DNA from: an uncultured Eggerthella sp.
GTDB taxonomy: Bacteria; Actinomycetota; Coriobacteriia; Coriobacteriales; Eggerthellaceae
NCBI GenBank assembly: GCA_900542265.1
Contig: UQML01000033.1
Location: forward strand, 1 to 21,011
DNA length: 21,011 bases
Reading direction: 5' to 3'
A model generated the notes under the pieces. The model worked only from the letters and a program-made list of their open reading frames with translations, did not search any database and was not told the DNA's origin. Positions 15,041 through 21,011 of this stretch are shown piece by piece; position 1 is the stretch's first letter; every line of letters starts with the position of its first letter. A program made the position numbers and the translations under genes.

Positions 15041-16729
15041 ATGAAGACATTAGGGATTAGAGACATCATTGGCCCTATTATGATTGGGCCCTCCTCCTCA
15101 CATACGGCTGGCGCGTTGCGTATTGCGCTTATGACGCGCAATTTATTATCAGCTCCGCCAGTTCAGGTTGAATTTAAGCTCTATGGTAGCTTTGCGCACA
15201 CCTACCATGGACATGGTACTGATCGCGCGCTTTTGGCGGGAATGTTGGGATTTCCTGCAGAAGATGTTCGCATTAGAGACTCCTTTGCGCTTGCACAAAA
15301 GGCTCATCTTGCCTTTGAGTTTGTACCCGTTGAAGAGGCACAAATCGATCATCCTAATACGGTTGACATTACCGTTGTGGATGCACAGGGCGTAACGACA
15401 ACAGTGCGGGGTGAGTCAATCGGTGGTGGAGCAGCTCACCTTACTCGGCTTAATGGAATTAGCGTTGAACTCAATGGTGAATACCACAGTTTAGTGGTGA
15501 AGCATCAAGACGTTAAAGGTGCGCTTGCTGACATTGCAACAGCGCTTAAGCGCCATGATGTCAACATTGCCACAACGCGCGTGTTTCGCGAGCGTAGAGG
15601 TGATGTTGCGTATACCGTCATGGAAACAGATGAAGCAATTCCTGAGTTATTGATTGAAGAGATTCGTGCTCATAAGGCAGTGCATACGGTAAGTATGTTG
15701 AAATCTGATCGCTCTCATGATGAGTTTGCGCCTCATACTACTGCTGAGATGAAGGCGATGGGGTTAACGCCTACCGGATTTGGTGTTGATTTGACGGTTG
15801 AGTCTGCAACGGCGCTTTTTGAACAACTTGATTTTGCGACTGGTGCGGAACTGCTTGCTTTTTGTGAAAAGGAGCAGATGTCTATCTCGGATGCAATCTG
15901 TCGGCGCGAGCGTTGTTTGCTTGCTATGAATGAATTTGCGGTTGACGATACCCATCGCTATCTTGATGAAGCGCTGGTGGTAATGCGCAACTCTATTGAT
16001 GATGCCCTTCATGATCCGAAACCTTCTATGGGTGGTCTTATTGGTGGTGAAGCACAGGCGCTAGGGCGCTATGAGGTGTCCGAAAATCCGTTGTGTACGG
16101 GGCTTTTAGGGCGTGCTATTACGTATGGTATGGCAGTGCTTGAAACAAACGCCTCAATGGGCAAGATTGTAGCTGCGCCCACTGCGGGAAGTGCAGGAGT
16201 GGTACCTGCGGTTCTGTATGCTCTTGCAGATGAGTTGGGTTTGAGTGCTGAGCAACTCAACCGGGGTCTTGCTAACGCGGCGGCTATTGGCATGTTGGTT
16301 GCGCGCGTTTCGACCGTCTCTGGTGCCGAAGGTGGTTGCCAAGCAGAAGTTGGAACAGCATCTGCTATGGCGGCTAGTGCAGCTGTTGAACTTATGGGTG
16401 GCACGCCTAAGCAATGTCTTGACGCGGCAGCTACTGCTCTTTCTGGCTTGATGGGGCTTGTGTGTGATCCTATCGGTGGCCTTGTGGAGGCGCCGTGTCA
16501 AAAGCGCAATGCTACCGGAGCTGCTAATGCTTTTGTTGCTGCTCAAATGGCACTTGCAGGCATTCCTTCTCTTGTTAATTTTGACGAGACGGTATGGGCA
16601 ACTGACACAGTAGGGCGTTCCCTTCCTTTTGAATTACGAGAAAGCGCGCTTGGTGGTCTTGCGGCAACGCCTACTGCGCGGGTGCTCTGTGCTGATTGCG
16701 CTGACTGCGCTGGTTGTGCGGGTCGGTAA
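15041..16729 (+). CDS. sdaA: L-serine dehydratase, iron-sulfur dependent, fused beta-ACT-alpha chain
   Basis: This 562-residue enzyme deaminates L-serine to pyruvate and ammonia with a [4Fe-4S] cluster. The N-terminal beta domain has IRDIIGPIMIGPSSSHTAGA and GSFAHTYHGHGTDRALLAGMLGF. An ACT domain follows at about 148-220, then the alpha domain with SDAICRRE, KPSMGGLIGGE and APTAGSAGVVPAVLY. The cluster cysteines are Cys433, Cys475 and Cys486, spaced 42 and 11 as I recall for the Legionella pneumophila enzyme. This looks like the Bacillus two-subunit form joined in one chain. The C-terminus is unusual: CADCADCAGCAGR gives Cys at 550, 553, 556 and 559. It starts 2 nt after the ASCH stop without an obvious ribosome site, so translational coupling is likely. 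Its last 59 bp overlap the opposing gene. Confidence 0.94.
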   Translation: MKTLGIRDIIGPIMIGPSSSHTAGALRIALMTRNLLSAPPVQVEFKLYGSFAHTYHGHGTDRALLAGMLGFPAEDVRIRDSFALAQKAHLAFEFVPVEEAQIDHPNTVDITVVDAQGVTTTVRGESIGGGAAHLTRLNGISVELNGEYHSLVVKHQDVKGALADIATALKRHDVNIATTRVFRERRGDVAYTVMETDEAIPELLIEEIRAHKAVHTVSMLKSDRSHDEFAPHTTAEMKAMGLTPTGFGVDLTVESATALFEQLDFATGAELLAFCEKEQMSISDAICRRERCLLAMNEFAVDDTHRYLDEALVVMRNSIDDALHDPKPSMGGLIGGEAQALGRYEVSENPLCTGLLGRAITYGMAVLETNASMGKIVAAPTAGSAGVVPAVLYALADELGLSAEQLNRGLANAAAIGMLVARVSTVSGAEGGCQAEVGTASAMAASAAVELMGGTPKQCLDAAATALSGLMGLVCDPIGGLVEAPCQKRNATGAANAFVAAQMALAGIPSLVNFDETVWATDTVGRSLPFELRESALGGLAATPTARVLCADCADCAGCAGR

Positions 16730-17618
16730 GCGCATTAAAAAGTCCGGTGTGCTTGTCGAGGTATTCGGGGTGCCATTGTACGCCGATAAAAAATGTCCGT
16801 GTGGGATCTTCGACACCCTCAATCACCCCATCGGCACTTTTTGCTACTACCTGGAGCGGATCTGCTAGCGTGTCGATGGACTGATGATGCATTGAGTTAA
16901 TCATCGTTACATCCACGTCTCCTAACAGGTGAGCCAGCTGACTTCCTGCATCAAGAAGCGCGGTGTCAGACGTGTCTGAAAAAGGTGGAAATTGGCGATG
17001 GGGTTTTTGAGTGATACCGCAATTGTAAAGGTCGCGATAAAGACTTCCACCAAGAGCGACATTAAGTACCTGCATGCCACGACAAATACCAAGCGTTGGA
17101 AGATCGCTCTCATGCGCTAAGCGCGCAAGCGTCAACTCGAATTCATCACGATTCTCACTTAACGCCATAAGTCCTTCAAGAAAAGGATTTTCTTGGCGAG
17201 TTGTATGAGGGGTGACTGAGCGCCCGTCAAGCATGTCTTGGTTTTGTTCATTGGGGTTTGCCTTGCTCGCTTCAAGGAATACCTCGTAGGATGCACAATT
17301 GGCGCAGTACGGAACCGAGCGGCCGGTGCTTTGGCAAATATGGGGTGATGAGGCGATGGGCTCAAGAGGCGCATGAGGATGCTTGCGGTCGTGGCGTACA
17401 TAATAGCGGGGATGGATGTCTCCGCCACCCGTGAGTAAAAGTCCATCAATAAGTTCAATCATGCGTGCTGCATGAGCACGATTTGCTTGGGCGCCACCAT
17501 CAATGGGAGTGAGAAGAAGGGGCGTTCCTCCCGCATCAACAACCCGATTGATGTATTCGAGATTAACGCGTTGAAAGCCATCTGATTCATTAAGTGTTGT
17601 TGTGATGCCAATAATCAT
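16671..17618 (-). CDS. Gamma-glutamyl-GABA hydrolase-like class I amidotransferase (peptidase C26)
   Basis: This 315-residue protein has the PuuD/peptidase C26 fold. DGLLLTGGGDIHPRYY (58-73) contains the oxyanion region. The nucleophile is Cys179 in LGICRGMQVLNVALGGSLYRDL, and the partner His283 and Glu285 are in VQWHPEYLDKH. Known relatives hydrolyse gamma-glutamyl-GABA or other gamma-glutamyl amides. Between GGGDIHP and RDEFELTLARLA (157-168) there is an insertion of about 70-80 residues, with Cys95, Cys105 and Cys108 (HICQ...YCANC), where family members usually have about 15-20. The tail (NQRSQRNQHRAPAQ) is low-complexity and antisense to the Cys-rich tail of the serine dehydratase. CAGGAGC is about 10 nt upstream of the ATG. 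The substrate is not known. Confidence 0.85.
   Translation of the reverse strand: MIIGITTTLNESDGFQRVNLEYINRVVDAGGTPLLLTPIDGGAQANRAHAARMIELIDGLLLTGGGDIHPRYYVRHDRKHPHAPLEPIASSPHICQSTGRSVPYCANCASYEVFLEASKANPNEQNQDMLDGRSVTPHTTRQENPFLEGLMALSENRDEFELTLARLAHESDLPTLGICRGMQVLNVALGGSLYRDLYNCGITQKPHRQFPPFSDTSDTALLDAGSQLAHLLGDVDVTMINSMHHQSIDTLADPLQVVAKSADGVIEGVEDPTRTFFIGVQWHPEYLDKHTGLFNALTDPHNQRSQRNQHRAPAQ
16688..16723. repeat. Four 9-nt tandem repeats shared by two opposing reading frames
   Basis: TGTGCTGAT, TGCGCTGAC, TGCGCTGGT and TGTGCGGGT follow one another exactly in phase (consensus TGYGCNGRY). On the plus strand they encode Cys-Ala-Asp/Gly units of the serine dehydratase tail. On the minus strand they encode the Gln/Arg-rich end of the C26 hydrolase. 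Confidence 0.85.
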
Positions 17619-17728
17619 GAAAAGGTGTGCTCCTGACGCTTACTTACGAGGCGCTCTTTGCTTGGTTTTTAGATTGCCTTTGATTGTTTTGATTTGTCGC
17701 ATGATGGGCACATCATACCACGCAGCCT

Positions 17729-18994
17729 TTATTCTGGTGTATCAAGCTTGCGCAAGCTTGAGGAAAAGAGCGCACATACCATACAAAAGCAAAGGAGGAC
17801 TCCGCAGAAAACAAACCAACGGTTAACGCCAAAGACTTCCGCACCAGGGCCTGCGATACACAATCCCAGGGGAGACGCGAGTGCGGTCAGAGAACCAAAG
17901 ATTCCCATAACACGCCCAAAGTATTCTTGGGGAATACGCTTTTGCATCAAGGGCAAAATAGGGGCATTAAACGCTGCGGTTGCGGCAAAAATGAGAGCGA
18001 TGAGCAGCACAAAGATAAGAAAGCCTGATTTTGGCAAGAGTCCTGCAAGAATACAGCCAGCACCTATACATAATCCCGATACTATCAAGATAGGGACAAG
18101 GCGTTTGCCGCCGCCCCATATAAGCATGACAACTGATCCGATGAGAAGGCCAATACCTGCTGCCGCTTCAATGGCGGATGCGGCAAACCCATCGCCACCA
18201 AACCAATTATAGGTCATCAAAGGAGAGAGGGTGCCAAGGGGCAGGAAGAGGAGCATTGCAAGCATTACTAAAATCAGAAGGGGTTTAATGCCAGCTTCAG
18301 CATTGATGAGCGAGAGACTTTGTTTGAGGTCAGTAAAGACACCCTGGGTGGCAGGATGCTTGCTTTTTGCGTAGGGGAGTTTTGCAAAGCCAAGACAAAG
18401 ACAAGCAAACACAGCGCACGCGGCATCAAGAATGAGGACGGCAGCAAAGCCGAGGGCAGTATAGAGTGCTATACCGAGCACGGGTCCTACAATGGCAGAA
18501 GCGCTCGTGAGTGTCTGGTCGAGTGTATTGATACGTACCATATTGTCTGCTGAGACCAACTCAGGCATAAGTGCCATAAGTGATGTTCCGTGAAAAGCTT
18601 GAGCCGTACTTCGTACGGCTAGAAGCACTAGTAAAAGCCAGGTGGAAAGACTTCCGGTAAGCACTAAAAGAGCAAGGATGAATGAGAAGACACCAGCTAT
18701 CCCATCGGCAAGAATCATGACCCATTTACGATTGTATTTATCCGCAACAACACCACCAAGAGGAGATAAAAGTGCGGTAGGTAAGAGAGCAGCTATTCCT
18801 CCAGCAGCGAGCATGGTAGCTGAGTTTTCCGAGGTGGTGATATACCACAAAGCAGCAAAGGTGGCTGCGCAGGTTGCCAAAATTGAAGCGGCCTGTCCAC
18901 TCCAAATAAGGGCAATCGTTTGCTTCCAGGTGGCAGGAAGAGGGTGGTTGTTAGCGTTCAATACGCGTTCTTGTGTGGATGGTAGTGTTGTCAT
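17729..18994 (-). CDS. MFS efflux transporter (MFS_3/EntS-like)
   Basis: This 421-residue inner-membrane protein has about twelve helices in the MFS fold. Motif A reads GGVVADKYNRKWVMI in the loop after helix 2 (about residues 79-93). The MARS-like AVRSTAQAFHGTSLMALMPELVSADNMVRIN and LDQTLTSASAIVGPVLGIALY are typical of the MFS_3/EntS and macrolide-efflux-like group. The N-terminal 25 residues are hydrophilic. GGAGGGG precedes the ATG by about 8 nt. The gene is divergent from a MerR-type regulator across 121 bp, the usual arrangement for an inducible drug or metabolite exporter, and the substrate is inferred only in that general sense. A 20-bp palindrome lies in its last codons. Confidence 0.88.
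   Translation of the reverse strand: MTTLPSTQERVLNANNHPLPATWKQTIALIWSGQAASILATCAATFAALWYITTSENSATMLAAGGIAALLPTALLSPLGGVVADKYNRKWVMILADGIAGVFSFILALLVLTGSLSTWLLLVLLAVRSTAQAFHGTSLMALMPELVSADNMVRINTLDQTLTSASAIVGPVLGIALYTALGFAAVLILDAACAVFACLCLGFAKLPYAKSKHPATQGVFTDLKQSLSLINAEAGIKPLLILVMLAMLLFLPLGTLSPLMTYNWFGGDGFAASAIEAAAGIGLLIGSVVMLIWGGGKRLVPILIVSGLCIGAGCILAGLLPKSGFLIFVLLIALIFAATAAFNAPILPLMQKRIPQEYFGRVMGIFGSLTALASPLGLCIAGPGAEVFGVNRWFVFCGVLLCFCMVCALFSSSLRKLDTPE
17742..17761. repeat. Perfect 20-bp palindrome in the end of the MFS gene
   Basis: TCAAGCTTGCGCAAGCTTGA is its own reverse complement and encodes the Ser-Leu-Arg-Lys-Leu-Asp segment near the MFS C-terminus, 13 bp before the end of the stop codon. 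It could form a hairpin or cruciform, or bind a dimeric protein. No T-run follows it, so it is not a normal terminator. Confidence 0.7.
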
Positions 18995-19115
18995 GGTGAT
19001 TCCCCTCCATACATAGGATAATCAATTTCTAGCACCTGTTTTTTGCATTTTGCGAGCTTTCAATATGAGATGCTAAACTATGGGGTAACCACACGGTCAA
19101 GAAAAGGATAGTTGC

Positions 19116-20021
19116 ATGGCAGAAGAATTGCTCAAAACGGGGGAGTTTGCGTATTTGTGCGGTACAACCAAAGAGACACTTCGCCATTATAAGGATATTG
19201 GATTGTTGTGTCCGGTTGCGTATGCAGAAAATGGATATGCTTTGTATTCACCTTTACAACTGAGTGACTTTTTACTCATTTCTTCATTACAGCATGCGGG
19301 ATGCTCGCTTATGGAGATCAAAGGATATTTTGCTGATCCTGATGCTGAAGGGCTTGATAAGGTCATCACAGAGCGTATTGCGGCCATTGCGCGTGAGCGC
19401 CGTTTATTGTTGCAGCAAAAGACGCTTTTGGAAAATACCCTTGCACGCACGCGTGCTCGTCATGATTGGATACATAATCCTCAACCTTACAAGCTCGAAG
19501 ACCGTGATGCTGAGTATTTCATTGATAGCGATGTGCTCGATGGGTGTGTATCTCTTGATGCGCTTGGTGCTCAACAGGCCGTAGGACTTGTGAGACATAT
19601 TTTAGAAGCATGGGAACAAGGGAGAGACCAAGGAAGCGTCAGTGAGTTACAGGGTAATTATCGCGTAGGGCTTCAAGCTTTTTTGCAAGGAGTACCCGAA
19701 CAAGATTTTCATATCTGTACGCGTACCTACGTGCGCAAAAGGAGTTGTGGCGTGCCGGCAAACCTTATCGAAAAGCCATCAGGTGTCTATTTCAAATACT
19801 TGCGTATCTTGCGTTTAGAAGAAGCGATAGCTCAAGATAATGCGCTTGAAGAGGTGTTTGCGACCTATCGTGCTATGAAGACATTGCTTGATCAAGAAGG
19901 ATTTGTTCCAGTAAGTGATGTCTTTGAGCGAGAGTTATCACTTTATACCGGCAAACCTGATGATCTTATTTATTCAGAGTTGAGCGTTAAGGTGGAATCT
20001 CATCTTCCTTTCAATTCATGA
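19116..20021 (+). CDS. MerR family regulator with GyrI-like effector domain
   Basis: This 301-residue regulator has three parts. The N-terminal winged helix-turn-helix (about residues 4-73) includes LKTGEFAYLCGTTKETLRHYKDIGLLCPVAYAENGYALYSPLQLSDF, the MerR signature with the HYKDIGLL turn. A coiled-coil linker (about 78-113) carries RIAAIARERRLLLQQKTLLENTLARTR. The C-terminal domain (about 155-295) resembles the GyrI/BmrR small-molecule-binding domain, with GVYFKYLRI near the expected site. AAAGGA precedes the ATG by 8 nt. It lies back to back with the MFS exporter, so it probably activates that gene in response to an exported compound and may control itself. I could not confirm the usual 19-bp-spacer MerR promoter in the intergenic region. 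Confidence 0.9.
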   Translation: MAEELLKTGEFAYLCGTTKETLRHYKDIGLLCPVAYAENGYALYSPLQLSDFLLISSLQHAGCSLMEIKGYFADPDAEGLDKVITERIAAIARERRLLLQQKTLLENTLARTRARHDWIHNPQPYKLEDRDAEYFIDSDVLDGCVSLDALGAQQAVGLVRHILEAWEQGRDQGSVSELQGNYRVGLQAFLQGVPEQDFHICTRTYVRKRSCGVPANLIEKPSGVYFKYLRILRLEEAIAQDNALEEVFATYRAMKTLLDQEGFVPVSDVFERELSLYTGKPDDLIYSELSVKVESHLPFNS

Positions 20022-20044
20022 ATAGAGGTAATCCGTAGTACAAT
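20016..20044 (+). promoter_or_regulatory. Candidate promoter for the XpaC-like gene
   Basis: TACAAT (20039-20044) matches the -10 consensus at five of six positions and lies about 32 nt before ATG 20077. The -35 at 17 bp (TCATGA) is poor. Independent transcription from the MerR gene is possible but uncertain. Confidence 0.28.
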
Positions 20045-20076
20045 TATCAAAACCAACACAATCTTTGAGGTGGGAT

Positions 20077-20963
20077 ATGGGCAGTCAGAAGTCTGACCAC
20101 AAACAATCATCAACAAATCAATCAAAACATCGAAGCTCTCAGCATCCTCAAAATGATGCACCTATTCCTGGTATGACGCCAGAAGAGTTTGAGCGCTTAT
20201 GCGCCACGGTGGACAAGACGGTTTCATCGGTAACAGATGCTATTGGGAAAGGTCTCGGTAAGGGATTAGGTGGTGTCGGAAGCGCTATAGGGGGAGCACT
20301 AGGTCAAGCGGCGAGTGCGCTCCAGCAAAACTTTCAGGACTCGCGTCAACAAGCACTTGCTCGTGAACAAGAGCGCGCGCGAATCGCGCGCATCAATGCT
20401 CGTTTTGATGATTCATCGATTGGCTCTTCGGGCATGCTTATGGCGCTTTTGGGTGGACTAGGCGTTGCGGGCGCAGGTATTACAACGGTGGCGCTTCTTG
20501 TCTTTACACTCACCGCAGCAGCTGCTGATGTCGTAGGAGTGTCGTGGGTGATGACGGCGCTTGCGGCGGTAGTATCAGGGCTTTGTGGTTGGATGTTGGG
20601 TTCAGGTGTAAAACGATTGCATGCTGCACGTTGGCTTAAGCAAATCAAACATATTTTTGGTGATCGCGAACTCTGTAATCTCTCAGAGCTTGCAGTACAG
20701 ACAAACTCATCGCCAGAAAAAACATTAGAAGAAACTCAGACCGTGCTTAAATATGGTTTGCTACCTGAGGGGCATTTAGATGATGACAATACGTGTCTTA
20801 TGGTCACCAATGACGCTTATGGTCTGTATAGGCAAGTAGAAACCTCGCGCAAGCAGCAGGCAGCCGCTGCGGCAGCACGAGAAGAGCAAGAGCGCGCAAA
20901 GAACAAAGTGAATGCCGATGGGCTTGATTCTTCGATGCAAGCATTTATCGATCAGGGTAATGA
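20077..20963 (+). CDS. XpaC-like (5-bromo-4-chloroindolyl phosphate hydrolysis family) membrane protein, 3' truncated
   Basis: The true coding part is about 295 residues and is cut by the adapter. After a polar, Gln/Ser/His-rich start comes a glycine-rich amphipathic stretch (AIGKGLGKGLGGVGSAIGGALGQAASALQ), then a basic helix (ALAREQERARIARINARF). Two membrane helices (about 120-145 and 155-178) follow. The next domain resembles a winged helix: FGDRELCNLSELAVQTNSSPEKTLEETQTVLKYGLLPEGHLDDDNTCLMVT. The alanine-rich coiled coil and LDSSMQAFIDQGND match the start of the XpaC-like C-terminal region, whose remainder is missing. ATG 20077 is preferred to TTG 20065 because GAGGTG lies 6 nt before it. 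The family's true function is unknown. The frame continues into adapter and gives a false end, CLLYTSDAADEL. Confidence 0.78.
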
Positions 20964-21011
20964 CTGTCTCTTATACACATCTGACGCTGCCGACGAACTC
21001 TAGGGTGTAGA
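20964..21011. other. Untrimmed Nextera i5-side adapter with index S516 (artefact)
   Basis: Bases 20964-20996 are the reverse complement of the Nextera read-1 adapter, starting CTGTCTCTTATACACATCT and ending GACGCTGCCGACGA. Bases 20997-21004 (ACTCTAGG) are the reverse complement of index S516 (CCTAGAGT). Bases 21005-21011 (GTGTAGA) begin the P5 oligo. Genome sequence ends at 20963. Confidence 0.98.

Noticed and set aside
17694..18212. 172-codon plus-strand frame opposite the MFS gene
   Set aside because: It is rich in Pro, Arg, Lys and Ser, typical of the complement of a hydrophobic membrane gene.
49..20963. Defence island or mobile element
   Set aside because: Apart from one RloA-like ATPase there are no integrases, transposases, toxin-antitoxin pairs, restriction genes or CRISPR repeats. 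The surrounding genes are housekeeping and transport functions with similar base composition.

Overview
The window is one assembled contig of about 20.9 kb of bacterial chromosome (bases 49-20963). It carries untrimmed Illumina Nextera adapter plus index sequence at both ends, so both terminal genes are cut by the end of the assembly and the last in-frame residues at the right edge are adapter, not protein. The source looks like a low-to-moderate GC actinomycete of the Coriobacteriia (Atopobium/Lancefieldella-like). The evidence is an actinobacterial-type integration host factor (mIHF), a class III fructose-1,6-bisphosphatase and the general gene style. The class is an inference and the genus is only a guess.

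Layout. 51-2369: 3' part of a two-module FtsX-type ABC permease (+). 2391-3422: YbhN/LPG-synthase-type flippase-like membrane protein (-), convergent with the permease. 3620-4018: mIHF (-) with a strong intrinsic terminator. 4310-5101: AlkD-like DNA alkylation repair protein (+), whose start region contains a run of nine G. 5251-6967: a glycine riboswitch followed by an AGCS Na+/amino-acid symporter (+), closed by a strong terminator. 7053-8321: solitary RloA/AbiLi-type AAA ATPase (-) with an altered Walker B. 8509-9420: EamA/DMT exporter (+). 9475-9999: DUF2148 four-cysteine protein (-). 10257-10892: CmpB-like (PF06541) membrane protein (+). 11080-12402: a four-TM protein of unknown function plus NAD(P)HX epimerase. 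12565-16729: a tight operon of class III FBPase, an ASCH-domain protein and a fused beta-ACT-alpha iron-sulfur L-serine dehydratase. 16671-17618: C26-type glutaminase-like hydrolase (-), overlapping the serine dehydratase tail to tail. 17729-18994 and 19116-20021: divergent MFS exporter and MerR/GyrI-type regulator. 20077-20963: truncated XpaC-like membrane protein.

Two parts suggest shared physiology. The glycine riboswitch and symporter point to glycine-responsive uptake or efflux. The FBPase-ASCH-serine dehydratase operon would couple serine deamination to pyruvate with a gluconeogenic step, fitting an asaccharolytic or amino-acid-fermenting anaerobe. No mobile element, CRISPR array, rRNA or tRNA was seen. 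I did not find a clearly new multi-gene system. The most unusual items are the Cys-X2-Cys tail on the serine dehydratase, encoded by a 9-nt repeat that overlaps an opposing gene, the cysteine-bearing insertion in the C26 hydrolase, the orphan RloA-like ATPase with Asn-Asp at Walker B, and the G9 tract at the alkD-like start.
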